Source: a virus
DNA length: 64,000 nucleotides
IMG/VR virus record: IMGVR_UViG_3300021085_002857
Span: 1-64,000 of that record
Reading direction: 5' to 3' (one strand)
The position numbers and the translations under genes were made by a program. Each line of letters begins with the position of its first letter. Position 1 is the stretch's first letter. Under the pieces are notes generated by a model. The model had not been told where the DNA came from, did no database searches, and was given only the letters and a program-made list of their open reading frames with translations. This document shows, in pieces, positions 50,101-58,404 of the stretch.

Positions 50101-50129
50101 ATTATATTATAAAAATAGTTAAAAGTCAA
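50101..50129 (-). promoter_or_regulatory. Sigma70-like promoter for queE
   Basis: Minus strand: TTGACT (50124-50129), 17-nt spacer, perfect TATAAT (50101-50106), then AACAGGAG ribosome site and the ATG at 50071. The GAGTAAGTTA element of other promoters is absent. Confidence 0.82.
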
Positions 50130-50142
50130 ACAAATAACTTGT

Positions 50143-50508
50143 TTATGTATTATCAATCAATTTGCTCCACTTTTTTAATTTTTCTTCTTTAGCACTACTA
50201 CGTGCATAGATGTGCTTCCAATCTAGGACACCGTGTTCTGTCATTAGATTAATCATACAGTAAACATCACCAACTTCTTCTAATAGTTTCTCACGTTGTT
50301 GTTCTGTAATTTCATCCACTGTATTAAATTTACGGACAATCTTTGAACAACGCTGTGTAAGCTCTCCACATTCTTCTGCTGTAATAATCATTAATTGTTG
50401 TAATGTATTAAGCGGATCCTGTTTATGTGCTTCAGAGTTAACCAAGTCTACTGGATATTCTTCTTTTAGTCTACGGGCCATGTAATCATAGTATCCTTCT
50501 CTTGACAT
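50143..50508 (-). CDS. MazG-like NTP pyrophosphohydrolase
   Basis: A 121-aa all-helical protein with IITAEECGELTQRCSK and EKLLEEVGDVYCMINLM, the E-E-x-x-E and E-x-x-D metal sites of MazG-type enzymes. These remove odd or excess nucleotides (often dNTPs) and are common in marine phages. ATG 50508 is taken rather than a TTG one codon upstream; it overlaps the upstream gene by 23 nt. Confidence 0.82.
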   Translation of the reverse strand: MSREGYYDYMARRLKEEYPVDLVNSEAHKQDPLNTLQQLMIITAEECGELTQRCSKIVRKFNTVDEITEQQREKLLEEVGDVYCMINLMTEHGVLDWKHIYARSSAKEEKLKKWSKLIDNT

Positions 50509-50983
50509 CAATTGCTTCTCCTAGTTGTATTTTATACCATTTATCTTCATGTACTTTTTTCATAGCTAATTCTCCATCTACACAACCCAATGTTATATGT
50601 TCTGAAATTGTAATATTGGTAGATGTGACGATTCCTTCTTCAAAATTTCCTCGCATAATATGAGGTGTCTCTTTACTCCCAGGTATATCCATACCTAATC
50701 CTATTCTAAATTCAGGACCTTGTTTTGTTCTTATGGCTTGCCACCTGACTAATACAGTAGGATCAGGATCTAACTTAGTATATTGATAGCTTTGTGTTAA
50801 ACTTAAACCTATTTCATATTGTGGTATTTCACTGGTATCATCTATTAAATTTTGCCAAATAACATCTTCGCAGTTTTGTTCTCCTATATTAGGAAATGTA
50901 TAATTTAATGATAGTGGATAGGTATCATTTAAATGACTGCTAACAATCACTGGCTTATTTATTTTTAGATCCGGTTTTCTCAT
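50486..50983 (-). CDS. Hypothetical protein (165 aa)
   Basis: Beta-rich sequence with SSHLNDTYPLSLNYTFPNIG and RWQAIRTKQGPEFRIGLGMD; no known motif. It starts just after the 58-aa gene stop (TAAAATG), so translation is probably coupled. Function unknown. Confidence 0.6.
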   Translation of the reverse strand: MRKPDLKINKPVIVSSHLNDTYPLSLNYTFPNIGEQNCEDVIWQNLIDDTSEIPQYEIGLSLTQSYQYTKLDPDPTVLVRWQAIRTKQGPEFRIGLGMDIPGSKETPHIMRGNFEEGIVTSTNITISEHITLGCVDGELAMKKVHEDKWYKIQLGEAIDVKRRIL

Positions 50984-50984
50984 T

Positions 50985-51161
50985 TTAATGTATCGTTTTG
51001 TTTTCGCTACCTAGGATATCATCGTCATAAACTAGTTTGATCATCATGCGTATTTCTACTGGTACTTTTCCTAAGTCAAGTTCTCCTTCGGGCATAAGTA
51101 CACCTTTTAAACTACCGTCAGGACTTACTACAACAGCCCAATCTTCGTCACCTAATTTCAT
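50985..51161 (-). CDS. Small hypothetical protein (58 aa)
   Basis: Begins in a TAATG overlap with the thymidine kinase stop, reads MKLGDEDWAVVVSPDGSL and ends two bases before the next ATG. The pattern (acidic, two short strand pairs around PDG and MPEG) looks like a folded small domain. It fills what would otherwise be a 177-nt gap. Confidence 0.6.
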   Translation of the reverse strand: MKLGDEDWAVVVSPDGSLKGVLMPEGELDLGKVPVEIRMMIKLVYDDDILGSENKTIH

Positions 51162-51733
51162 TATTTACTTTCCCAATGTTTAGCGCATCGCGGTTCATAG
51201 GTTTCTGTGCCTCCTACTGCAATGCGTCCACCTGCTTTTTTAAGTCTTTGCGTTTTAGATGCAGTTTGGCCACATATGGCACAAAATGCAGTAATTTTAT
51301 GAATATCATCTGCTAATGCAAGCATACGTGCCGTTGTATCAAAGGGTACTCCTCTACTATCCTGGTCTAGGCCAGCACATACAAAATTAACACCTGTTCT
51401 CAATCCCTCTTCTACAAACCATAATGTTTCTTTAGGATCAAAAAATTGCACTTCATCAATAAAAATTGTATGAAAATTATATGGTTTAATTGTATAATTA
51501 TCTTTAACTAATTCCAAATCAATAACAGGCACTGCACTATGCTTTAATTGATTGTGTGTTACGATCATATTATCATCATACCTGTCATCTATGACTGGTT
51601 TTAAAACTAATACTTTCTTACCACTGTGTTCTATAAAAAGTAATCTTTTTAAAAGTTCGCTGCTTTTACCTGCAAACATGGGGCCGGCTATAACTTCTAG
51701 CCGCCCCCTTGTATATTGATAGTTGGTTGACAT
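51161..51733 (-). CDS. tdk: Thymidine kinase (class II)
   Basis: Phosphorylates thymidine. The 190-aa protein has Walker A GPMFAGKSSELL, IFIDEVQFFDP (Walker B), CAGLDQDSRGVPF lasso-region strand, and the zinc-binding CAICGQ with CAKH near the end. Full length (E. coli 205 aa). Together with ThyA and DHFR it secures dTTP. One-base overlaps with the subtilase and the 58-aa gene. Confidence 0.95.
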   Translation of the reverse strand: MSTNYQYTRGRLEVIAGPMFAGKSSELLKRLLFIEHSGKKVLVLKPVIDDRYDDNMIVTHNQLKHSAVPVIDLELVKDNYTIKPYNFHTIFIDEVQFFDPKETLWFVEEGLRTGVNFVCAGLDQDSRGVPFDTTARMLALADDIHKITAFCAICGQTASKTQRLKKAGGRIAVGGTETYEPRCAKHWESK

Positions 51734-54468
51734 TAAAATGTAACTTTCAAGTTAAATCCAGCTTCTGCTGTATCATTATTTGTACCAGCATAATTAGTGC
51801 GTACTTCCAAGAAAGTATCGAAGCTGATATTATCATTTAAGGAAGTATTATAAAACACACCAAAGTCTACTTCTTGACTAGTTGTTGCTAGTGAGCTATT
51901 GTATGTTGCCATTTCAATATCTCCTGTAGAACTTACACTACTTGGCATTGCAAACTGTGCATTACCTTGTGCAATTGTAACTGGTATACTTGTAACAAAT
52001 CCAACTGTTGACTTGCCTATAGTTTGTTTAATACCTGCGGTTGCACTATAGCTCATTAGCGTATCTGCTTGTTTAAGGAAACTGTTAGAATCTACATCTA
52101 AACTAGTTGCACCAATCTGTGCGCCACCAAATAGGTTTCCATTATCAAAGTTATAACCAGCATATGCAGTTGTTGCACCATTTACCCGCATAATATCACT
52201 ATCTGCAATATTACCTAAAAAAGTATCTGATTCATTAGTAATTCCAAAGCTGATACCATCAAACTGTTGAACTAATGCAAAATCATTACTATCATCACTT
52301 AGTGTAATTGCGCCATTACCAATTGGGACAATTTGTCCACTTGCATAGCCCAAGTAATAATCTGACGAATATCCTGCCTGAGCATTACGAGTTGCACTAG
52401 TAGTACGTGTGTCTACTGCAAAGTCATTATTAGCATTCATATAAAAGTCACGATCGTAATCATCTACAACCATTACATTGTTTAATGCACTAATGCTACC
52501 ACCGCTAACTGCAATTGTACCATTTACGGCAACTTTACTACCATTTACACGACCAGTTGTTGGAATTCCAACAACACCCTGTGGGCTTGTAGCTTCTGCA
52601 AGGTCAAGTAAACCCTGTCCGTGTAAATTTACATTGTAGTTGGCTATATCCTTATTACCAGTATCAAGTAGCAATTTACTTACATTTGCACCTGTCATAT
52701 GTGGCCACATCTGATGTACTACTGCTACAGCACCACTAACCATTGGAGCCGCCATTGACGTACCACTGTTTGTACGATATTCTCCATTATTATCGGCACT
52801 CATTACAAACTGTCCTGGAGCAAGTAGAAAGCGATCGCTTACACGTTTTTGGTTATTACATGAATTGGTAGTACTATTATAATCTAAGCAAAGGGTACCT
52901 GCTGTATTACTTGAACTTGCTAGTCCATCTTTTCTTGCATCGTAGTTTCCTACTACAATTACACGATCTCCTACATCAGGGTCAATTGCAATTAAACTTG
53001 GTAGTCCTGCAATATTAAGACGCTGATTACCTGCTGACATTACTAATACAGTTTCGTGACCCTTCATGGCCTCTACTATATTTCCATACAACGCATCATC
53101 GCCATAAACGTTACTATATCCTAGTTTATCATACGTCCGTCCGTTTCTACCACGTGTATCATCTGATACCCAAATACCTGGGTTAACCTCTGTAAGTGAT
53201 AGTTTATATGTACGATCTACATTATAGTTGGCACTCATGTTAACTACGTCAGCACCATTTTGTACTGACCATGCAATTGCTTCGTCTACAGTACTAAAGT
53301 CAAAAAATCCACCATCATATGCTGTTTTAGCAATAAGCAAATCTGCATCATATGCTACACCAGTATTACCATTACCATCTAGATTACCTGCCGCAATTCC
53401 TGCAACATGTGTACCATGTGAGTAACGGTTTTTATCTTGTACAGTTTCATTACCTACTGAACATGCTCTAGTAAAGCATTTTGTGCCTTTAATTTTGCCT
53501 TCAAACTCATTATGATCCATATCAATACCAGTATCAAGGATAGCAATTGTACTACCTTTACCAGTCCATCCACGAGCCCATGCATCTGGTGCATTAATTA
53601 TACCTAAGCTATTAGCATACTTACTGAGTCCACTTTCACGTGTAATATAATCTACATTAGTATTAGAGTTTACATTATGTACAGCATCAGTATATGCATC
53701 AGATCCACTAAGTAATACATCATCACGTGAATTATATTCATTCACAGATAATACATTTGTAGTAGCAATGCCATTTTCTGTAGTAACAACCTCTACTGGC
53801 TCTTCTACAATAACTTCTTCTTCAACAACTACAATAACTTCTTCCACTGGCTCTTCTATCAGAATTGCAGTTTCTGTAATTAGTTGTTTATCTACAGTAG
53901 TTTTTACATCATTAGTAACAGTTTTACTAACTACTTTTGTTTGGTTATCTGTAGCACGAGTGCCATCACTATAAAATTTAGTTGTTACAGTTGTTTCAGC
54001 AACATGTTTATGTTTTGGGGTTGTTGTTGTAACTGTTGTAATTGCATACTCACGTATAAATTTACCGTCATTTTCAGTTTCATTTACAGTAGTAGATGAT
54101 GTTGTAACTTTTCCGTCAAATTCACGCACAAAAGTATCTACTCTTACTTTAGTATCAACAATTGTAACTACTTGGCTGGCATTATCAATAAGATCTTGAT
54201 ACTTTTTAATCTCTGCCAATTGGAATTCATATACACCTACAAAGCGTTGGAACCACGAATAGTGTCCAAAGCGTGTACCAAAACGATCAATTAAATTTTT
54301 ATATGATTTGTTAGAATTTGTATAGTTACGAATCATGGCTTGGCTATAATTTAGCTGGTGGCTAGTATTAAGGCCTAGTGCATATTCATAGTAACTTTTG
54401 GGTGCTGCATTTGCAGTACCAGCCATTAGCGTGGTAGCAACTACAATTGATATAAGAAGTTTTTTCAT
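51733..54468 (-). CDS. Exported subtilisin-like protease with autotransporter-like C-terminus
   Basis: A 911-aa S8 protease. Residues 1-21 are a signal peptide (MAGTANA). Residues about 22-285 are Thr/Val/Glu-rich with repeats such as EEPVEEVIVV. The catalytic triad is Asp312 (AILDTGID), His351 (SHGTHVAG) and Ser571 (SGTSMAAP). From about residue 640 the sequence is beta-rich with alternating Gly/Asn/Thr and ends in aromatic Phe, as outer-membrane autotransporter barrels do. It could shave surface proteins or hinder superinfection (inference). Own promoter with a palindrome. Confidence 0.9.
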   Translation of the reverse strand: MKKLLISIVVATTLMAGTANAAPKSYYEYALGLNTSHQLNYSQAMIRNYTNSNKSYKNLIDRFGTRFGHYSWFQRFVGVYEFQLAEIKKYQDLIDNASQVVTIVDTKVRVDTFVREFDGKVTTSSTTVNETENDGKFIREYAITTVTTTTPKHKHVAETTVTTKFYSDGTRATDNQTKVVSKTVTNDVKTTVDKQLITETAILIEEPVEEVIVVVEEEVIVEEPVEVVTTENGIATTNVLSVNEYNSRDDVLLSGSDAYTDAVHNVNSNTNVDYITRESGLSKYANSLGIINAPDAWARGWTGKGSTIAILDTGIDMDHNEFEGKIKGTKCFTRACSVGNETVQDKNRYSHGTHVAGIAAGNLDGNGNTGVAYDADLLIAKTAYDGGFFDFSTVDEAIAWSVQNGADVVNMSANYNVDRTYKLSLTEVNPGIWVSDDTRGRNGRTYDKLGYSNVYGDDALYGNIVEAMKGHETVLVMSAGNQRLNIAGLPSLIAIDPDVGDRVIVVGNYDARKDGLASSSNTAGTLCLDYNSTTNSCNNQKRVSDRFLLAPGQFVMSADNNGEYRTNSGTSMAAPMVSGAVAVVHQMWPHMTGANVSKLLLDTGNKDIANYNVNLHGQGLLDLAEATSPQGVVGIPTTGRVNGSKVAVNGTIAVSGGSISALNNVMVVDDYDRDFYMNANNDFAVDTRTTSATRNAQAGYSSDYYLGYASGQIVPIGNGAITLSDDSNDFALVQQFDGISFGITNESDTFLGNIADSDIMRVNGATTAYAGYNFDNGNLFGGAQIGATSLDVDSNSFLKQADTLMSYSATAGIKQTIGKSTVGFVTSIPVTIAQGNAQFAMPSSVSSTGDIEMATYNSSLATTSQEVDFGVFYNTSLNDNISFDTFLEVRTNYAGTNNDTAEAGFNLKVTF

Positions 54469-54484
54469 GTCTTTCCTCTATGAT

Positions 54485-54527
54485 TAACTTACCCTATTAC
54501 TATAACACCAATATGCTTTGGTGTCAA
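54485..54527 (-). promoter_or_regulatory. Sigma70-like promoter with palindromic spacer
   Basis: Minus strand: TTGACA (54522-54527), 17-nt spacer, TATAGT (54499-54504), then GGGTAAGTTA (54485-54494). The spacer plus adjoining bases form ACACCAA-N6-TTGGTGT (54505-54524), a 7-bp inverted repeat that could be an operator. The TGA within the -35 is the stop of the 54524 gene. Confidence 0.8.
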
Positions 54528-55105
54528 GTGTTTTTTATAAATTTATATTGTCTATTATCCTCATTGGGGTGTCTCTGGCTATGATCTTGTGTTTTACGCA
54601 TTTTGCCTTCGTACAACACCCTGTCTATAACTTCAATACCTTCAACTAACTTAGTATGTAATTTTAGTTTTTTAGGATTAAATTCTTCTGTATCTAGAGT
54701 TATATCTACAAATGTACCTTTTTTATCAAAGCGTGTTCTCAAAAAATAACCAGAGCCAAGTTCATCATCATTTATCTCTCTTGCGTATACTGGCTCTATA
54801 GTATCCGTAGACCAAACTAAATTATCTTGTTCATCAAAAACTTTGCAATGAAAGTAATCTATAAATGCATTACACACACTACAAGTATCATTATGATGTC
54901 TCCACATTCCAATATCTTTAGGATCATCACTATCTAAATTTTCTACATAATTCTCGTCTTTTATACCGTTCTTGTCAAATGCAGGAAACAACCTGGAGTC
55001 CAATTCATTAGGATCTCCCACAGTTGTCCAATATTCATAGAAGTGTTCGGGTATGGTGCCTATATTAATTTGGCAACCATATCCCGCAATAATAAGTTTA
55101 TATTT
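54524..55105 (-). CDS. Hypothetical protein, tandem paralogue a (193 aa)
   Basis: Shares layout with the next upstream gene: AGYGCQINIGTIPEHFYEYW, an acidic stretch, a WRHHNDTCSVCNAF block, SGYFLRTRFDKKGTF, and EEFNPKKLKL followed by EVIDRVLYEG. No family recognised. Start ATG 55105 is used; it follows the preceding stop by 11 nt. Confidence 0.65.
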   Translation of the reverse strand, partial: KYKLIIAGYGCQINIGTIPEHFYEYWTTVGDPNELDSRLFPAFDKNGIKDENYVENLDSDDPKDIGMWRHHNDTCSVCNAFIDYFHCKVFDEQDNLVWSTDTIEPVYAREINDDELGSGYFLRTRFDKKGTFVDITLDTEEFNPKKLKLHTKLVEGIEVIDRVLYEGKMRKTQDHSQRHPNEDNRQYKFIKNT

Positions 55106-55116
55106 CATAAGTGTAT

Positions 55117-55686
55117 TTACAAGTTTTCGTAAAATTCCCAACCAGTGGCTTTGCTGTTAGTATCGCCACCGATGTTATCTAAATCTTCTCCATCGTATGT
55201 AACACTATCAATAACTACATCACAATCAATATTAGTAGCACCAAATTTTAATTTGGCAGGATCAAACTCATCTAAATCAATATCACAACAGAAGAAGTTT
55301 CCTTTTTCTGTACTCCATCCTTTAAAATAATAACCCTCTGGTTGATCATCTGGGTCTGAAATCTGTGTTGATTCTACTTCTGGATCATCGTTTTGATAAA
55401 CAGTCTCACCATCTTCGTTTGTTACTACAACCCAACATTGGTCGTAAAATGCTCCATGAGTGTGATCAATGTCATCAATCTCATGCCAGTTTCCAAGGAA
55501 ACGTGGATCTTCATCGTCAGTAATTTCATTACCATCTGATTCTTCATATGGATCCCAAAACAAGTGACTATGCAATCCCTCGTCATCTTCTCCTTTTACT
55601 CCCCAATACTCATATGCTTCCTTAGATACAGAACCGAGAACCATCTCGCCACCATATCCATTTATTTCAATCGTAAATGTTGCCAT
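55117..55686 (-). CDS. Hypothetical protein, tandem paralogue b (189 aa)
   Basis: Paralogue of the 54524 product: NGYGGEMVLGSVSKEAYEYW, GNWHEIDDIDHTHGAF, GYYFKGWSTEKGNF, LDEFDPAKLKFG and VVIDSVTYDGED align in order. It is strongly acidic and likely all-beta. I do not recognise the family. One-base overlap with the upstream gene. Confidence 0.65.
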   Translation of the reverse strand: MATFTIEINGYGGEMVLGSVSKEAYEYWGVKGEDDEGLHSHLFWDPYEESDGNEITDDEDPRFLGNWHEIDDIDHTHGAFYDQCWVVVTNEDGETVYQNDDPEVESTQISDPDDQPEGYYFKGWSTEKGNFFCCDIDLDEFDPAKLKFGATNIDCDVVIDSVTYDGEDLDNIGGDTNSKATGWEFYENL

Positions 55687-56069
55687 TATTTTTCTCCAAG
55701 TCTATTTAGAAATCTTTGCTTTTCAATACGCTCTTGTACATTCCATTGCAAATTAAAATCGCTTTGTTCTACCATCTCTTGAATCATATCAGTTAAAACT
55801 TGTATTTGTAACTTTTGTTCATGAATGATTTCAGTTATATTAATACTTCCATCTGGTGTCTCCTGGATAATATCTCCTGAAACTGTTAAGTCAGAAGGTT
55901 CATCTCCAGTAATGGTTATGTTATTCCAATCTATATTATATCCACTATCATCAGTATCAATATAGTCCACAACAGAAATAACATTAGGAGCGTCAGTATC
56001 AACGTACATTGTATCCATACCAGGTGTAGTTACATCTATTGTATATTTTTCATTATTAGAAGTTTCCAT
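55686..56069 (-). CDS. Acidic hypothetical protein (127 aa)
   Basis: N-terminal half is beta-like and rich in Asp/Thr (YTIDVTTPGMDTMYVDTD); C-terminal half forms a predicted helix (LQIQVLTDMIQEMVEQ). ATG 56069 is preferred over a GTG at 56099 that lies deeper inside the phosphoribosyltransferase gene. Such layouts occur in phage virion-associated proteins, but there is no direct evidence. Confidence 0.55.
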   Translation of the reverse strand: METSNNEKYTIDVTTPGMDTMYVDTDAPNVISVVDYIDTDDSGYNIDWNNITITGDEPSDLTVSGDIIQETPDGSINITEIIHEQKLQIQVLTDMIQEMVEQSDFNLQWNVQERIEKQRFLNRLGEK

Positions 56070-56607
56070 AATCACGCTCGCCTTCCCAAGGATACACAAT
56101 CCAAACTGGATCTTCCTCTTTATTAATTTCTAGAGCAGTATAATCTACTTCTCCAAAATTGCTTGCACCATTATCAATTAGACATGCAAATCTAACGTTA
56201 TTGTGCCAAACATTATCCCAACCTTTATGATTGGGTAAACATCCAGCAGACCAATCATTTCTAATCCAGTTTAGTGTTTTGCCACTGTCATTTATATCAT
56301 CAATGATTAAGATATTTTTCTTATGATTATCATGTGTTAGACCGTCACCTTTATATCCAAGTGCATCCTCTGCCATCCAACAATTACTTTCAGGACCGCT
56401 GTAATTTTCATCTGTATCTCTAAATCTTACATCTAGTGTATGGCATAAGATACCTGTCATGTTTGACATGATAACAGCTGGCACAAGCCCCCCACGTGTT
56501 AAACCCACAATGTAATCTGGGCGCCAATTGTCTGTATACATAAGATTATTAATACTCATAACCATATGCTCGACGTCTTTCCATGTATAATGAATTTTTT
56601 TAACCAT
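56056..56607 (-). CDS. Phosphoribosyltransferase
   Basis: A 183-aa type I PRTase with PDYIVGLTRGGLVPAVIMS and the PRPP-binding motif NILIIDDINDSGKTL. This resembles bacterial xanthine/hypoxanthine-type salvage enzymes and PRTases found in T4-like cyanophages. It would act in purine salvage, joining the other nucleotide genes of this region. The next gene upstream is folE, 9 nt away. Confidence 0.85.
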   Translation of the reverse strand: MVKKIHYTWKDVEHMVMSINNLMYTDNWRPDYIVGLTRGGLVPAVIMSNMTGILCHTLDVRFRDTDENYSGPESNCWMAEDALGYKGDGLTHDNHKKNILIIDDINDSGKTLNWIRNDWSAGCLPNHKGWDNVWHNNVRFACLIDNGASNFGEVDYTALEINKEEDPVWIVYPWEGERDYGNF

Positions 56608-56616
56608 TTTTTTCTC

Positions 56617-57318
56617 CTATTTGGGTGCAAACTGTTGCTGTAATTTAATATTATCCATAAACTCTATTTTACAATGCGGATCATTATGGAAGCTACCTTT
56701 AAGTACAGTAGTCTGTGTTAAACTACTATGCGCTCTTATACCGCGGTTTTCACAGCAACCATGTGTTGCTTGAATATAAACACCAACATCTTGTGACCCT
56801 GTTGCAGACATTATTTGACGTGATATCTCCATAGCAAGTTCTTCTTGTAAGGTACCACGCATTGCACACCATTGAGCAATACGAGTATACTTGCTTAATC
56901 CAATAAGTTTATCTGCGGCAATAATGCCAATGTATGCTACACCACTAACTGGTTGATGATGATGTGAACACATGCTTGTTAATTCACTACGCACAACTAA
57001 CATGCCTTCATACTTTTCATTAGTAATATTATCTGGCTCATTTGGAAATGCTGTTGCAGCAGGCGCAGGATCGTAGCGGCCGCTCATAATTTCATTAAAA
57101 TACATTTTAGCTAGGCGGCGGCCTGTGTCCATACTATTTGGATCATTTTCTCTATCAATAAGTAATGTATCTAGCACTTGTTCAAAAGCTACTGTGGCTT
57201 CATCAATTAATGCTTCTTTATCGCCTGGTTGCAATACTGAAGAAATATTATCTCCTGCCCAGAATCTTGCGCCTGTATCTTTTAGGCGTGCTCGAATATT
57301 TTCGGAAGTCTTTTTCAT
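56617..57318 (-). CDS. folE: GTP cyclohydrolase I
   Basis: Opens GTP to 7,8-dihydroneopterin triphosphate, first step of folate and 7-deazaguanine synthesis. The 233-aa protein has SELTSMCSHHHQPVSG (zinc Cys and His), KLIGLSKYTRIAQWCAMRG, IQATHGCCENRGIRAHSS with the second zinc Cys. Full family length. Given QueD-like, QueE and DpdA-like genes nearby, a role in DNA 7-deazaguanine modification is likely; supply of folate for ThyA is an alternative. Confidence 0.94.
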   Translation of the reverse strand: MKKTSENIRARLKDTGARFWAGDNISSVLQPGDKEALIDEATVAFEQVLDTLLIDRENDPNSMDTGRRLAKMYFNEIMSGRYDPAPAATAFPNEPDNITNEKYEGMLVVRSELTSMCSHHHQPVSGVAYIGIIAADKLIGLSKYTRIAQWCAMRGTLQEELAMEISRQIMSATGSQDVGVYIQATHGCCENRGIRAHSSLTQTTVLKGSFHNDPHCKIEFMDNIKLQQQFAPK

Positions 57319-57339
57319 TTATACTATGTTCCTCTTTTT

Positions 57340-58404
57340 TTATAGTTCTAGTATTCTGTCTATCATGACAGAACTATTTAGATAATTGTTCATTAAAATT
57401 TGTTGCTGTTTGGCAACTAATGGTAACAAACTTTCATAATTGTTTAGTTTATCTTGGATAAACGACTCTAAATCTTTTCTATGGAAATTAAATAATTCCT
57501 CATTTTCTGTCCATTGTGTAGGGTATTTAAATTCAGGTAAATACATTTCTTTATAACTACATCTATCAGGGACAATTGGAATAGCACCTGTAAGCACTGC
57601 TTCCATTACACTTATTCCTAAATTTTCATGCAAAGCGCAACTAAAGACAATTTTACTTGTTGCCATTTTATCATAATATGCATCTTTATCTAAATTCATT
57701 TTTTGTGTAATGCACATGTCAAATTTATCACCCAATGCTTCAGCAATAAACGGTTGCTTATCATCATTATAACGATGCGGCCACATAACTGTATTAGTTT
57801 TAGGTGTACTTTGCCTTAGCATTAGAGGCTCGATAATAAGCTCATGTGGCTGTCCACTCCTAATTGCACGATCCTGATATTTTTCTGGAATGTCTAAATT
57901 TTTAACAAACATATCCTTGTGACTATCAGTTGCAAAATAGTTATAATCACTTGACATAAACCACGCTTGCTCTTGTAGCCAAGGCCATGGTTTACTCATT
58001 GTATATCCAAGTATGTCACTAGGATCATATGCACCCGCATGCCAAATACTATGTATTTCTACATTAATACCTAATAGCTCGCTCATATACTTGATTGGAG
58101 TAATAATAAAATTCCAAGCATCTGTAATTAAAAACTTATCGCCATCTTTAATAATACCATTACTAAACATACGACTTACTTCTGCCGCTTGTGTAGATTT
58201 ATATACATTTGTTGCACCAAAGTCTAAAAACGCACCTTCAGTACGTTGTTCAGGAGAAAAGTCTTCTCCATCAATAGTAACAATATTATATGCTAAACTT
58301 TCTACCCTAACCCGCTTTTCAATAATTTTAGGAATATTGTCATACCATTGTTTGGTGTATCTCTGATCGATAGGTTCGATTGGTATAATATAAATTGTAT
58401 TCAT
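57340..58404 (-). CDS. GT-B glycosyltransferase
   Basis: A 354-aa protein whose C-terminal half carries VMWPHRYNDDKQPFIAEAL and SCALHENLGISVMEAVLTGA followed by IPIVPDR, the E-x7-E type nucleotide-sugar site of GT4-like enzymes. The N-terminal half has a Rossmann-like pattern with DAWNFI and HAGAY. It may glycosylate phage DNA, virion or host surface. ATGA overlap with the aldolase gene. Confidence 0.82.
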   Translation of the reverse strand: MNTIYIIPIEPIDQRYTKQWYDNIPKIIEKRVRVESLAYNIVTIDGEDFSPEQRTEGAFLDFGATNVYKSTQAAEVSRMFSNGIIKDGDKFLITDAWNFIITPIKYMSELLGINVEIHSIWHAGAYDPSDILGYTMSKPWPWLQEQAWFMSSDYNYFATDSHKDMFVKNLDIPEKYQDRAIRSGQPHELIIEPLMLRQSTPKTNTVMWPHRYNDDKQPFIAEALGDKFDMCITQKMNLDKDAYYDKMATSKIVFSCALHENLGISVMEAVLTGAIPIVPDRCSYKEMYLPEFKYPTQWTENEELFNFHRKDLESFIQDKLNNYESLLPLVAKQQQILMNNYLNSSVMIDRILEL

